Positions 16,966 to 26,043 are shown, numbered from the stretch's first letter. The stretch: DNA of 64,000 nucleotides from Pseudomonadota bacterium (GCA_018261615.1 JAGTSE010000029.1:1-64000), one strand, 5' to 3'. Program-made: numbers and translations. The notes: generated by a model from the letters alone, not told the origin.

Positions 16966-17189
16966 CGCCTGCAAAATCAGGCGTCGGGATTAGCCTCCTG
17001 AAGACCATACAGGCGACACGCAGTAGAAGTGTCGCGCGTCTGGCTGCATCACAATGGTGGGCCGAACGGGGGCGTCGCAAGACGCGCCGGTTTCTGTATG
17101 GCCGGTAAGGCTAACTCCGTCCGGTTCCGCCACCCGCGAGATTAGCCTCTCCGGTGGTGGATATATACCACATACAGAAGGCAATTCTT
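16966..17189 (+). other. P4/Ash (Icd-like)-type leader region
   Basis: This 220-bp stretch has a CGCCTG/CAGGCG hairpin (16966-16983) and a GCGTC-GCAA-GACGC tetraloop hairpin near 17068. A plus-strand frame from 17054 reads MVGRTGASQDAPVS and ends its recognisable part at ISLSGGG, a pattern I recall from Ash/Icd-like proteins of P4-type satellite prophages. The antisense frame is also open. No intact Ash gene is present and no integrase is nearby. It may act as the leader of the ORF that begins at 17190. Confidence 0.4.
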
Positions 17190-17648
17190 ATGGCTACAAC
17201 CTCAACCTTTCCGCTGGCATTACTGACTGTCCCTTTTCATTACGCTACCGATTTCACCGAGCTTGCGGATAACTGCGAACGTTTTACCGAGGTGATAGTG
17301 GAGTGCGACGATCCGGCGCATAAAATGGCGCTCTGCGGGCGGCTCTCTGCCTGCCTCGCGCTGTTGCAATCCACGTTGCAGGAACCTGTTCCCGACCTTA
17401 TCAAAGCCAGTCTGACGGTTGATCATTTTCCTACACGATCCCCGGTGTTTGAGGCCGAAAGCGATCAGTTGTGTCGCTACTGCCAGTTGCTAACGCAGTT
17501 ATTGATGAGCGGATCACTGGCGAGCAGTCAGCAACGTGTCGTGGGCGATTTGCTGTCGACACTGATCAGTTTCTTTGCCGATACGCTGAAAATGCCGCGC
17601 TGGCTACGTACCGATGACGGGGTGGTGGAGCTCGACCTGTTTCTCTGA
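17190..17648 (+). CDS. Hypothetical protein behind an Ash-like leader
   Basis: This 152-residue soluble protein has no signal peptide or membrane segment. It contains a Cys-bearing helical N-terminal half (FTELADNCERFTEVIVECDD, KMALCGRLSACLALL) and a helical C-terminal half with FEAESDQLCRYCQLL, ending acidic (VVELDLFL). I do not recognise a family. The ATG at 17190 follows AGAAGG. It begins exactly where coding sequence follows the leader in P4-type Ash/Icd-like genes, and is followed at once by a perfect 11-bp hairpin, so it looks like a free-standing transcription unit. Confidence 0.65.
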   Translation: MATTSTFPLALLTVPFHYATDFTELADNCERFTEVIVECDDPAHKMALCGRLSACLALLQSTLQEPVPDLIKASLTVDHFPTRSPVFEAESDQLCRYCQLLTQLLMSGSLASSQQRVVGDLLSTLISFFADTLKMPRWLRTDDGVVELDLFL

Positions 17649-17654
17649 GTTAAA

Positions 17655-17680
17655 CTGCCGGAGCCAGTGGGCTCCGGCAG
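17655..17680 (+). terminator. Perfect 11-bp hairpin after the hypothetical gene
   Basis: CTGCCGGAGCC and GGCTCCGGCAG pair around AGTG, 6 bp after the stop. There is no T tract, so termination may be weak or Rho-assisted. Confidence 0.5.
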
Positions 17681-17750
17681 ATCATCCAGCATTGCTAGTG
17701 GGTGGGGCAATGAGGTTGTTAGCAAATCGCAAAAGTGGCCTGCAACCCGG

Positions 17751-17922
17751 CTACACCATCCCATTATTACCATGGCGCAAAAATGCCGGGCGCTGGTTCA
17801 GCCGCGCAAACCATGCGTCGATAGATGAAACCTCCGGATGTTCAAACAGCGTCATTTTCCAGCGGTTCACCGACAGCCCCAGCACGACACCCGTCTGCGT
17901 AATTAATCGTTTAAAAACAATA
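17751..17922 (-). pseudogene. C-terminal remnant of a glutathione S-transferase
   Basis: On the minus strand a frame from about 17922 to TAG at 17751 reads SVNRWKMTLFEHPEVSSIDA, then WFARLNQRPAFLRHG. This is the end of a GST C-terminal domain, where the WxxRLxxRPAF motif is typical. There is no start and no N-terminal thioredoxin-like domain, so only the last 55 or so codons survive. It is not a copy of the intact gstB in this window. Confidence 0.7.
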
Positions 17923-17956
17923 CACTAGCTAAATACATTCCCGCCACTTGCGCCGT

Positions 17957-17973
17957 AGCACCAGTGTGGTGCA
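17957..17973. promoter_or_regulatory. NtrC-binding site (enhancer)
   Basis: The sequence AGCACCAGTGTGGTGCA matches the NtrC dyad GCACCA-N3-TGGTGC exactly. It lies about 90 bp upstream of the sigma-54 -24 element, a normal enhancer distance. Confidence 0.75.
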
Positions 17974-18054
17974 GTGCCTTGTTGTGGCTCACCAAAACAG
18001 GGATAGCGTAACGCTAAAAATCGCTAACATTATGACGATAAAGCAAAAACAACC

Positions 18055-18070
18055 TGGCACAGCGCTTGCA
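18055..18070 (+). promoter_or_regulatory. Sigma-54 (RpoN) promoter of the guanidine operon
   Basis: TGGCAC-AGCGC-TTGCA is a perfect -24/-12 sequence (GG at 18056, GC at 18068). Transcription would begin near 18081, just before the riboswitch. Together with the NtrC site it predicts induction under nitrogen limitation. Confidence 0.8.
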
Positions 18071-18102
18071 AAAGCGAGAGGGCAGTGCAACACACAATTT
18101 GA

Positions 18103-18206
18103 AAATAGCTGGCTAGGGTTCCGGTTCACTTCGGTGAATGACTGGTCCAAGAGCTGGCGACCTCTGCGAGGTTACACGGCGGGACAAAAACCCGGGAGAC
18201 AGCAGC
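18103..18206 (+). ncRNA. Guanidine-I (ykkC) riboswitch
   Basis: The leader contains the conserved ykkC elements in order: GCTGGCTAGGGTTCCG (18109-18124), a TTCACTTCGGTGAA hairpin, ACTGGTCCAAGAGCTGGCGA, then ACACGGCGGGACAAAA and CCCGGGAGA. These are the ligand-binding core positions of the guanidine-I class. It precedes a complete guanidine transport and degradation gene set. The expression platform is unclear: a GC-rich pairing of 18194-18231 is possible but has no T tract, so control may be at translation or by Rho. Confidence 0.92.
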
Positions 18207-18257
18207 ACCAATGGGTGTCGCGCTGCCCCCTAACTTTGTGCCAATCAGAGGTCAAGA

Positions 18258-19316
18258 ATGAAGAAATCTCCATTGTTCCGTTCTCTTGTGTTGTCGCTGG
18301 CGATGCTGGTCAGTCTCCCCACCTTCGCCGCTGTGAAAAAAGAGTTCAACGTCTGCTGGACTATCTACGCCGGATGGATGCCGTGGGGCACCATCAGCAG
18401 TAGCAAAATCATTGATAAGTGGGCCAGCAAATACGGTATCAAGATCAATATCGTGCAACTGAACGACTATATCGAATCCATCAACCAGTACACCGCTGGC
18501 CAGTTTGATGGCTGCACCATGACCAATATGGACGCGCTGACCATTCCGGCGGCGGGCGGTGTTGACAGTACGGCGCTGATCCTCGGCAGTTACTCCGAAG
18601 GCAACGACGGCGTCGTAATGAAAGGCGAGGGCAAAACCCTCAAAGATTTGAAAGGGATGAAAGTCTACCTGCCAGAACTCTCCGTTTCTCATTATCTGCT
18701 GGTGCGCGGGCTGGAAAAAGCCGGGCTGGCGGAGAAAGACGTCACCGTGGTGAACACCTCCGATGCAGATATTGTCTCGGCGTTTGGCACGCCAAACGTA
18801 CAGGCTGCTGTCGCCTGGAACCCGCAGCTTTCCGTGATTAAAGCCACGCCGAAAACCACCGAAGTCTTTAGCTCCTCGCAGGTGCCGGGCGAGTTGATCG
18901 ACATGATGGTGGTCAACAGCGCCACCCTGAAAGATAACCCGGCGCTGGGTAAGGCGCTCACCGGCGCATGGTACGAAATGATGGGCCTGATGAAAGCGCA
19001 GGACGCCACAGTGCTTAATTCGATGGCCGCCGCTTCCGGCACCGATCTGGCCGGTTACAAAGCGCAACTGAAAACCACCCACCTGTTCTATACCCCGGCG
19101 GACAACATTGCTTTTGTGACGTCAGCGGAGCTGGCGAAAACCATGCAGCGCGTTGCGTCATTCTCCTTTGAGAAAGGCCTGCTCGGCGATGGTGCGCAGA
19201 GCGCGGATTTTATCGGTATGACCTTCCCCGGCAATGTTACGCAGGGCGATGCGAATAACGTGAAACTGCGCTTTGACGACAGCTTCGTGAAGATGGCTGC
19301 TGCCGGCACGCTGTGA
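18258..19316 (+). CDS. ABC transporter substrate-binding protein, probably for guanidine
   Basis: This 352-residue periplasmic protein begins MKKSPLFRSLVLSLAMLVSL with cleavage near TFAA. The mature protein is of the NrtA/TauA/SsuA-like type (FNVCWTIYAGWMPWG ... DGCTMTNMDALTIPAAGGVD). Homologues are often annotated as urea ABC transporter binding proteins. The guanidine-I riboswitch directly upstream and the carboxyguanidine deiminase subunits downstream argue that guanidine is the real ligand. It is the first gene of the operon, 18 bp ahead of the permease. Substrate assignment is inference from context. Confidence 0.85.
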   Translation: MKKSPLFRSLVLSLAMLVSLPTFAAVKKEFNVCWTIYAGWMPWGTISSSKIIDKWASKYGIKINIVQLNDYIESINQYTAGQFDGCTMTNMDALTIPAAGGVDSTALILGSYSEGNDGVVMKGEGKTLKDLKGMKVYLPELSVSHYLLVRGLEKAGLAEKDVTVVNTSDADIVSAFGTPNVQAAVAWNPQLSVIKATPKTTEVFSSSQVPGELIDMMVVNSATLKDNPALGKALTGAWYEMMGLMKAQDATVLNSMAAASGTDLAGYKAQLKTTHLFYTPADNIAFVTSAELAKTMQRVASFSFEKGLLGDGAQSADFIGMTFPGNVTQGDANNVKLRFDDSFVKMAAAGTL

Positions 19317-19334
19317 TAACTGACGGAGTTCGCC

Positions 19335-20150
19335 ATGCGACAAATTAATCGCCATCCCACCCCCGGCATGCGGACGCTACTGATCCTGCTGCCTTTCGTC
19401 CTGCTGCTGGCCGCTTATTTTATGGGCTCGGCAGTACGGCTGGAGGCCAACCCGCAGGACAAACTGCTGCCTGGCCTGCAACAGATGCTGGACGCATTTT
19501 CACGGATGGCGTTTACCCCGGATAAACGCAGCGGCGAATACCTGTTCTGGATGGACACGCTGGTGAGTCTTAGTCGCTTGCTGGTGGGACTCGGCATCGC
19601 CTCGATGATTGGCCTGTGCATTGGCATTACCTCCGGCGTTTTCCCGCTGTGGCGAGCGTCCTTGTCGCCGCTGATGACGGTGCTGTCGATGATCCCGCCG
19701 CTGGCGATTTTGCCGGTGCTGTTTATCGTTTTCGGCCTCGATGAGCTGTCGAAAGTGATGCTGATTGTTATTGGCATCACGCCGGTGCTGGCCCGCGATC
19801 TGGAGCAGCGCGCCTGCGAAATCCCGGCGGAGATCCTGATCAAAGCGCAAACCCTTGGCGCCAATAGCTGGACGCTGGTACTGCGGGTGGTGTTGCCGCA
19901 GTTGCTGTCGCGCCTGCTGATGTCGCTGCGTCTGCTGCTGGGTTCGGCGTGGCTGTTTCTCATCTCGGCAGAGGCAATTTCCTCAACTGCCGGGCTGGGC
20001 TACCGCATTTTCCTTGTGCGTCGCTATATGGCGATGGACGTCATTATCCCGTACGTCCTGTGGATCACGTTGCTGGCATGGCTGATGGATCTGGCGCTGC
20101 GTCAGTTACACAAAACCTGTTTTCCCTGGGCGGAAGGAGGGAAGGCATGA
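19335..20150 (+). CDS. ABC transporter permease, probably for guanidine
   Basis: This 271-residue inner-membrane permease is of the TauC/SsuC/NrtB type. It has about six hydrophobic segments, the first at residues 14-30 (LLILLPFVLLLAAYFMG), and the EAA-loop region (EIPAEILIKAQTLGANSW). It is followed by the ATPase with an ATGA overlap (20147-20150), so the two are translated together. It forms the channel for the binding protein encoded just upstream. Confidence 0.9.
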   Translation: MRQINRHPTPGMRTLLILLPFVLLLAAYFMGSAVRLEANPQDKLLPGLQQMLDAFSRMAFTPDKRSGEYLFWMDTLVSLSRLLVGLGIASMIGLCIGITSGVFPLWRASLSPLMTVLSMIPPLAILPVLFIVFGLDELSKVMLIVIGITPVLARDLEQRACEIPAEILIKAQTLGANSWTLVLRVVLPQLLSRLLMSLRLLLGSAWLFLISAEAISSTAGLGYRIFLVRRYMAMDVIIPYVLWITLLAWLMDLALRQLHKTCFPWAEGGKA

Positions 20151-20923
20151 GCTTTATCACTATCGACAATATCTGGCAGGAGTACGGCGACCATGTGGTG
20201 CTGGAGCGCCTGAACTTGCAGGTGAAAGAGGGGGAGTTTTGCTCGATGGTCGGCGCGTCCGGCTGCGGCAAATCAACCTTTCTGCGTCTGCTGCTGGGCC
20301 AGGAAAAACCGAGCCGTGGTGTCATCACGCTGGAGGGTAAACCGCTGATCGCCGAACCGGATAGCAGCCGTGGCGTGGTATTTCAGCGCTACTCGGTGTT
20401 CCCGCATCTCACGGTGCTGGATAACGTTACCATTGGCCTCGAACTTCCGCAATCCCCGTTCTTTGGGCGTCTCTTTGGCGCGAAAAAACACGCTGCCCGC
20501 GAGCAGGCTAAAGAATTGCTGGAAAAAGTTGGTCTTGGCCACGCGCTGAAGAAATATCCGGCGCAGCTCTCCGGCGGTATGCAACAGCGTTTAGCCATCG
20601 CTCAGGCTTTTATTATGCAACCGCGCGTCCTACTGCTGGATGAACCATTTGGCGCGCTTGACCCCGGTATCCGTAAAGAGATGCATGCGTTGCTGCTGCA
20701 ACTGTGGAGTGAAACCCGCATGACGGTCTTTATGGTAACCCACGATCTTTCGGAAGGCTTCAACCTCGGCACCCGCCTGCTGGTGTTCGACAAGGTGCGT
20801 ATTGATCCGCAGGCACCCAATGCCTTCGGTGCGCGCATCACCTATGACATCCCGCTCAACGAAACGCGGCTCTCCGCGATGAGCGGCGCGAAGCCCGATA
20901 ACGTCTACACATTAAGGAGATAA
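20147..20923 (+). CDS. ABC transporter ATP-binding protein, probably for guanidine
   Basis: This 258-residue ATPase has Walker A GASGCGKST, a Q-loop (VVFQRYSVFPHLT), signature LSGGMQQRLAIAQA, Walker B VLLLDEPFGALDP and the switch His in VTHDLSEG. The ATG at 20147 overlaps the permease stop and follows GGAGGGAAGG. The longer frame starting at 19949 lies inside the permease gene and is spurious. It powers the importer formed by the two preceding genes. Confidence 0.9.
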   Translation: MSFITIDNIWQEYGDHVVLERLNLQVKEGEFCSMVGASGCGKSTFLRLLLGQEKPSRGVITLEGKPLIAEPDSSRGVVFQRYSVFPHLTVLDNVTIGLELPQSPFFGRLFGAKKHAAREQAKELLEKVGLGHALKKYPAQLSGGMQQRLAIAQAFIMQPRVLLLDEPFGALDPGIRKEMHALLLQLWSETRMTVFMVTHDLSEGFNLGTRLLVFDKVRIDPQAPNAFGARITYDIPLNETRLSAMSGAKPDNVYTLRR

Positions 20924-20927
20924 TCCT

Positions 20928-21644
20928 GTGAACCCAACTTCTGTTCTTCGCGACGAGATCCTGCCTGGTGGCGGCCATCTCTCCTTTATTCTCAAACGCG
21001 GACAGATCCTGCGTATGACTGACATCGAAGGCGGCGCAAACGTCAGCCTGATGATGCTTAACGCCCATGAAAAAAGTGAGCGCCTGAATTTGCCGGATAC
21101 CCTGAAAGGCCAGCACACCGCGCGCCTGACGGCCGGGCACTGTTTCTACTCGGATATGGGGCGTGTACTGGCGGGCATCACCGCCGATACCAGCGGCTGG
21201 CACGATCCTTTTGGCGGCGTGCTGAACGCGGCCGAGGTGGCGGAAAAGTACGGCCAGGGGCGTTACCAGGAACTGCGCAACGGCTTCTTCCGTAACGGTG
21301 CGGATAACCTGCTGGTGGAGATGGGCAAGTGGGATCTCAACCTTGAAGATCTGCTGATGGTGGTTAACTTCTTCAGCAAAGTGTCGGTTGATGACAACGG
21401 CCAGTTCACGTTCCACAGCGGTCATTCTCAGCCAGGAAGCTATGTTGAACTGTTTGCGCCGATGGACGTGCTGGTGGTGCTGACTGCGCTACAACATCCG
21501 ATGGACCCTTCCCGCGAGTATGCGCCACGCCCGATACAACTGAGCTGGCGGCAGGCCGAGGATGAGCAGGCGATGATCAATGCTCTCCTGACGCGCCCGG
21601 AAAACAGCCGCGCCTTCACCAATACCCAACTTTTCGCCCTGTAA
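20928..21644 (+). CDS. Carboxyguanidine deiminase-type subunit (urea amidolyase-associated protein 1, DUF1989)
   Basis: This 238-residue cytosolic DUF1989 protein ([16 protein letters not shown] ... [20 protein letters not shown], then GWHDPFGG) was historically named urea carboxylase-associated protein 1. Established work shows that this pair converts carboxyguanidine to allophanate (CgdAB). GTG at 20928 is the start, with AAGGAG upstream at 20914-20919. It is 4 bp from the ATPase gene and 11 bp from its partner, so the two subunits are made together. I do not assign the A/B letter. Confidence 0.85.
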   Translation: MNPTSVLRDEILPGGGHLSFILKRGQILRMTDIEGGANVSLMMLNAHEKSERLNLPDTLKGQHTARLTAGHCFYSDMGRVLAGITADTSGWHDPFGGVLNAAEVAEKYGQGRYQELRNGFFRNGADNLLVEMGKWDLNLEDLLMVVNFFSKVSVDDNGQFTFHSGHSQPGSYVELFAPMDVLVVLTALQHPMDPSREYAPRPIQLSWRQAEDEQAMINALLTRPENSRAFTNTQLFAL

Positions 21645-21655
21645 GGAGCCGTACG

Positions 21656-22288
21656 ATGACTGTTGCCAGCGAAAAACAAGCCCAGTATGCCGTTTTCCGC
21701 CATGTGATCCCGGCGGGTGAACCGTATCTGTTTGAAGTGAAAAAAGGCCAGACGCTGCGTCTGCTGGATCTGGAAGGAAACCAGGCCATTGATACACTGT
21801 TCTACAACGCGCAGAACCCGCGCGAACGCTACGACGCCCAGCGCACGCTGCGTCGGCAGAACAACGCCTATCTCACCAGCGGCAGCGTGCTGTACTCCAA
21901 CCTTGGCAACCCGCTGCTGACCATTGTCGCTGATACCTGCGGTCGCCACGACACTCTCGGCGGCGCCTGCGCGCAGGAGAGCAACACCGTGCGTTATGCG
22001 CTCGATAAACGGCACATGCACAGTTGCCGAGATAACTTCCTCTGCGCCTGCCTGCACGATGGTCGCCTGCAAAAGCGCGACATTGGCGCAAACATCAACT
22101 TCTTTATGAACGTGCCGGTGACACCACAGGGTGGGCTGACGTTTGAAGATGGCATCTCCGCGCCGGGGAAATATGTCGAACTGCGCGCCGAGTGCGATGT
22201 CATTGTGCTGATCTCCAACTGCCCGCAACTCAACAACCCGTGCAATGGATGGAACCCGACGCCTGCGGAGGTGCTGGTATGGAACTGA
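21656..22288 (+). CDS. Carboxyguanidine deiminase-type subunit (urea amidolyase-associated protein 2, DUF1989)
   Basis: This 210-residue DUF1989 protein is paralogous to the preceding gene. It carries candidate metal ligands in [17 protein letters not shown] and HMHSCRDNF, which are fuller than in the first subunit, so this is probably the catalytic partner. It acts between the carboxylase and allophanate hydrolase steps. The start ATG at 21656 has AAGGAG upstream. Confidence 0.85.
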   Translation: MTVASEKQAQYAVFRHVIPAGEPYLFEVKKGQTLRLLDLEGNQAIDTLFYNAQNPRERYDAQRTLRRQNNAYLTSGSVLYSNLGNPLLTIVADTCGRHDTLGGACAQESNTVRYALDKRHMHSCRDNFLCACLHDGRLQKRDIGANINFFMNVPVTPQGGLTFEDGISAPGKYVELRAECDVIVLISNCPQLNNPCNGWNPTPAEVLVWN

Positions 22289-22365
22289 CGACAAATCGCT
22301 GGCAGCGCCTGCGCCTGGCACTTTACCACCTCTGTGCGGTACGCGCCGGACGCATCCTGCTGTAA
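22279..22365 (+). CDS. Possible 28-codon ORF between deiminase and carboxylase genes
   Basis: An ATG overlaps the end of the preceding gene (ATGGAACTGA) and opens a basic 28-residue frame ([20 protein letters not shown] start) ending TAA at 22363. It could be a coupled small protein or chance. The remaining 75 bp to the carboxylase ATG show nothing else. Confidence 0.2.
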   Translation: MELTTNRWQRLRLALYHLCAVRAGRILL

Positions 22366-22440
22366 TCGCATTTTCCCCATGGACGACCATGCGGTGAGCC
22401 AATGTTCGGCGGGACGACCTGCCACGATTGAGTCTGACCT

Positions 22441-25400
22441 ATGTTTACGAAACTCCTGATCGCCAACCGCGGGGCGATTGCCTGCCGTATCCTGCGCACC
22501 TTGCGCACGATGCAGATTGGCGGTGTTGCCGTCTATTCCGATGCCGATATAAGCAGCCTGCATATCCGCGAGGCCGACGAAGCGATTAGCCTCGGCGATG
22601 GCCCGGCAGCAGCTACCTATCTGGTGACAGAAAAAATCATTGCTGCTGCCACCGAGAGCGGGGCTCAGGCTATTCATCCCGGCTATGGTTTCCTCTCTGA
22701 AAACGCGGCGTTTGCCGAAGCCTGTGAAGCGGCAGGCATTGCCTTTGTTGGCCCGACGCCTGCGCAACTGCGCGTATTCGGCCTGAAACATACTGCTCGT
22801 GCACTGGCGAAAAAACAGGGCGTGCCAATGCTGGAAGGTACTGAACTGCTGGCGGATGTGGATGAAGCGCTGCGCGCCGCAGAAATCGTCGGTTACCCGG
22901 TGATGCTGAAAAGCACGGCAGGAGGCGGTGGCATTGGGATGCGCGTCTGCATGACAGCGGCCGAATTACACGACGCATTTGACGCGGTAGTGCGGCTGGG
23001 GAAAAACAACTTCAGCGACGCGGGCGTATTTATTGAGAAGTACATCGCCCGCGCCCGCCATCTGGAAGTGCAGATCTTCGGCGATGGCGCAGGAGAGGTG
23101 ATTGCCCTTGGCGTGCGCGATTGTTCCGTGCAACGTCGCAACCAGAAAGTGCTGGAAGAGACGCCCGCGCCAAACCTGCCAGCGGGCATGGAAGCGGTGC
23201 TGTGCAACGCGGCCATTACGCTCGGCAAAGCGGTCAACTACCGCAGCGCGGGCACGGTGGAGTTTGTCTACGACAGCGAAGCCAAACGGTTTTACTTCCT
23301 TGAAGTGAACACCCGTTTGCAGGTGGAGCACGGCGTGACCGAGCAGGTATGGGGCGTCGATCTGGTGGGCTGGATGATTGCGCTCGCCGCCGGGGAACTG
23401 CCGCCACTGGCGCAGCTTCGCGACAGCCTGACGCCCAGCGGCCACGCGATTCAGGCGCGGGTTTATGCGGAAGATCCTGGCCGCCAGTTCCAGCCATCAC
23501 CCGGTTTACTGACTGACGTGGCTTTTCCGGCGGACGATCGCCGGGCATTGCGCATCGATAGTTGGGTGGAATCTGGCTGTGAAGTGCCGCCCTTCTTCGA
23601 CCCGATGCTGGCGAAAATTATCGTCTGGCAACCAACGCGTGAGACTGCGGTGAATGCGCTGCACGACGCGCTGGGCACAACCCGTTTATACGGCGTGGAG
23701 ACCAACCGCACCTATTTACAGCAGATCTTAACTTTTGCCCCGTTCGCCTGCGGTGAACCCTGGACGCGCTGCCTCGAAGGGCTGACGTATCAGGCGCACA
23801 CGCTGGAGGTGCTGAGTGCCGGGACGCAAACCACCGTGCAGGATTATCCCGGTCGCGTAGGGTACTGGGCGGTGGGCGTGCCGCCATCCGGACCGATGGA
23901 TAGCCGCGCGCTGCGTCTCGGCAACCGTCTGCTGGGCAATGATGACCACGCGGCGGCGCTGGAGATCACTCTGAGTGGCCCGACGCTGAAATTTAACTGT
24001 GATGCGCAGGTGGTTGTCACCGGGGCGGATATTGCGCTGACGCTCGACGGCGAGCCGCTGGCGATGAACCGTATCTTCACGCTGCGGGCGGGGATGACGC
24101 TGCACATCGGCGACATCAGTGGTGACGGTGTACGCAGTTACCTCTGCCTGCGCGGGGGCTTCCAGGTACCGGAGTACCTGGGCAGCAAGAGCACCTTCAC
24201 GCTGGGGCAGTTTGGCGGCCATGCCGGGCGCGCGCTGCGTACCGGCGACGTGCTGCATCTGGCACCGTTAACGGCACCGTGCGACGAAACGGTATTGCCG
24301 CAGACGCTGTATACGCCGCTTTCCCCGGTGCGTGAGTTGCGGGTGATTTATGGCCCGCACGGTGCGCCGGAGTACTTTACCCCGGCGTATATGGCGACCT
24401 TTTTAGCGACCGACTGGGAAGTGCATTTCAACTCCAGTCGCACCGGCGTACGCCTGATCGGCCCGAAACCGGAGTGGGTGCGCGACAGCGGCGGCGAAGC
24501 CGGTCTGCATCCCTCCAATATTCACGACAACCCGTATGCCATCGGCGCGGTGGATTTTACCGGCGACATGCCGGTGATTCTCGGCCCGGACGGCCCAAGC
24601 CTTGGCGGTTTTGTCTGCCCGGTGACCATTATTGATGCGGATCTATCGGCCATTGGCCAACTGAAAGCGGGCGATAGAGTGCGTTTTATCCCGGTTGATG
24701 TCACCACTGCGCGCCGTCTGGCGCAGGCGCAGGAAGCGCAAATCGCCAGCCTTGAGCCGCAGGTGGTGCCGTGGCAACCCGTGGCGCTGGCTTCGCCGAT
24801 CGTTCTGAACTGCGGCGAGGCGGATAAGCGCCTGGTGGCACGGCTTTCCGGCGATACGCATCTGTTGCTGGAGATCGGCGAACCTGAGCTGGATCTGGTG
24901 CTGCGCTTTCGCGCCCATGCCTTAATGCAGGCGCTGGAAGCACTGGCGCTGTCGGGGGTTATCGATCTGACGCCGGGCATTCGCTCGCTGCAAATTCACT
25001 ACCAGCCGGAAGCGCTGGGGCTGGAGCAACTGCTGGAGACGGTGGCCGGGCTATGGCAGGGCGTGTGTGAGCGCCAGGATCTGGATGTACCGTCGCGCAT
25101 TGTCTGGCTACCGCTCTCGTGGGACGACCCGGCGTGCCAGAAAGCCATCGACAAATATATGACCACCGTGCGCCGCGATGCGCCGTGGTGTCCGAGCAAC
25201 CTGGAGTTTATCCGCCGCATTAACGATCTGGCGAATATTGATGAAGTCTACAAAACGGTGTTTGACGCCAGCTATCTGGTGATGGGGCTGGGTGATGTCT
25301 ACCTTGGCGCGCCAGTGGCGACACCGCTCGATCCGCGCCACCGGCTGGTCACTACCAAGTACAACCCGGCGCGCACCTGGACGGCGGAAAACTCGGTTGG

Positions 25401-26043
25401 CATTGGTGGCGCGTACCTGTGCGTGTATGGCATGGAAGGGCCGGGTGGCTATCAGTTTGTCGGACGGACACTGCAAATGTGGAATCGCTACCATACAGTG
25501 GCGGATTTTGCCGGTAAGCCGTGGCTGCTACGCTTCTTCGACCAAATCCGTTTTTATCCGGTTTCTGCCGATGAATTGTTAACTATTCGTCGCGACTTCC
25601 CGCTCGGGCGTTATCCGTTGCGCATTGAGCACACCACGCTGAAGCTGGCGGAGTATCAGCAGTTTCTCGCCGATGAAGCGCAAAGTATTGATGCTTTCCG
25701 TGCGCATCAGCAGGGCGCTTTCGCTGCCGAACGCGATCGCTGGATTGCCAGCGGTCAGGCGCATTTTGACAGCAGCGAAACGCTGGCAGAAGAGGGCGAA
25801 GATGCGCCGTTACAACCGGGGCAACAAGGCATCGACAGCCCGATCTCCGGCAATTTGTGGCAGGTGAATGTCACACCGGGCAGCCAGGTTCGTGCGGGCG
25901 ATGTGCTGGTAGTACTGGAATCGATGAAGATGGAGATCCCGCTGCTTGCCGCCCATGACGGCATGGTAAGCCAGGTGCGCGTGCAGCCGGGCAGTTCGGT
26001 GCGCGCAGGTCAGTGTGTGGTGGTTCTGGAGAAAACAGTATGA
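22441..26043 (+). CDS. Biotin-dependent guanidine/urea carboxylase
   Basis: This 1200-residue enzyme has an N-terminal biotin carboxylase (residues 1-450: LIANRGAIACRILRTL, HPGYGFLSENA, KSTAGGGGIGMRV, FLEVNTRLQVEHGVTE), KipI/KipA-like carboxyltransferase regions (about 460-790: TTVQDYPGRVGYWAVGVPPS, SLGGFVCPVTI), a further C-terminal region, and a biotinyl domain with VLESMKMEIP (biotinyl Lys about 1163). It has the usual urea carboxylase length. The guanidine riboswitch and both deiminase subunits indicate guanidine as the physiological substrate, giving carboxyguanidine. Its stop overlaps the allophanate hydrolase start (ATGATG/TGA at 26040). Confidence 0.9.
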   Translation: MFTKLLIANRGAIACRILRTLRTMQIGGVAVYSDADISSLHIREADEAISLGDGPAAATYLVTEKIIAAATESGAQAIHPGYGFLSENAAFAEACEAAGIAFVGPTPAQLRVFGLKHTARALAKKQGVPMLEGTELLADVDEALRAAEIVGYPVMLKSTAGGGGIGMRVCMTAAELHDAFDAVVRLGKNNFSDAGVFIEKYIARARHLEVQIFGDGAGEVIALGVRDCSVQRRNQKVLEETPAPNLPAGMEAVLCNAAITLGKAVNYRSAGTVEFVYDSEAKRFYFLEVNTRLQVEHGVTEQVWGVDLVGWMIALAAGELPPLAQLRDSLTPSGHAIQARVYAEDPGRQFQPSPGLLTDVAFPADDRRALRIDSWVESGCEVPPFFDPMLAKIIVWQPTRETAVNALHDALGTTRLYGVETNRTYLQQILTFAPFACGEPWTRCLEGLTYQAHTLEVLSAGTQTTVQDYPGRVGYWAVGVPPSGPMDSRALRLGNRLLGNDDHAAALEITLSGPTLKFNCDAQVVVTGADIALTLDGEPLAMNRIFTLRAGMTLHIGDISGDGVRSYLCLRGGFQVPEYLGSKSTFTLGQFGGHAGRALRTGDVLHLAPLTAPCDETVLPQTLYTPLSPVRELRVIYGPHGAPEYFTPAYMATFLATDWEVHFNSSRTGVRLIGPKPEWVRDSGGEAGLHPSNIHDNPYAIGAVDFTGDMPVILGPDGPSLGGFVCPVTIIDADLSAIGQLKAGDRVRFIPVDVTTARRLAQAQEAQIASLEPQVVPWQPVALASPIVLNCGEADKRLVARLSGDTHLLLEIGEPELDLVLRFRAHALMQALEALALSGVIDLTPGIRSLQIHYQPEALGLEQLLETVAGLWQGVCERQDLDVPSRIVWLPLSWDDPACQKAIDKYMTTVRRDAPWCPSNLEFIRRINDLANIDEVYKTVFDASYLVMGLGDVYLGAPVATPLDPRHRLVTTKYNPARTWTAENSVGIGGAYLCVYGMEGPGGYQFVGRTLQMWNRYHTVADFAGKPWLLRFFDQIRFYPVSADELLTIRRDFPLGRYPLRIEHTTLKLAEYQQFLADEAQSIDAFRAHQQGAFAAERDRWIASGQAHFDSSETLAEEGEDAPLQPGQQGIDSPISGNLWQVNVTPGSQVRAGDVLVVLESMKMEIPLLAAHDGMVSQVRVQPGSSVRAGQCVVVLEKTV

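Noticed and set aside
16990..17184. Minus-strand 64-codon frame in the Ash-like leader
   Set aside because: It contains an interesting peptide but has no ribosome site, and the Ash-like reading is on the plus strand. It was kept only as part of the leader description.
19949..20146. N-terminal extension of the guanidine-transporter ATPase frame
   Set aside because: It lies inside the permease gene in another frame. The ATPase start at 20147 has a strong ribosome site and overlaps the permease stop as ATGA.
21440..22402. 320-codon minus-strand frame over the deiminase genes
   Set aside because: It crosses two well-supported DUF1989 genes and the gap. The composition is a GC-rich shadow and there is no family match.
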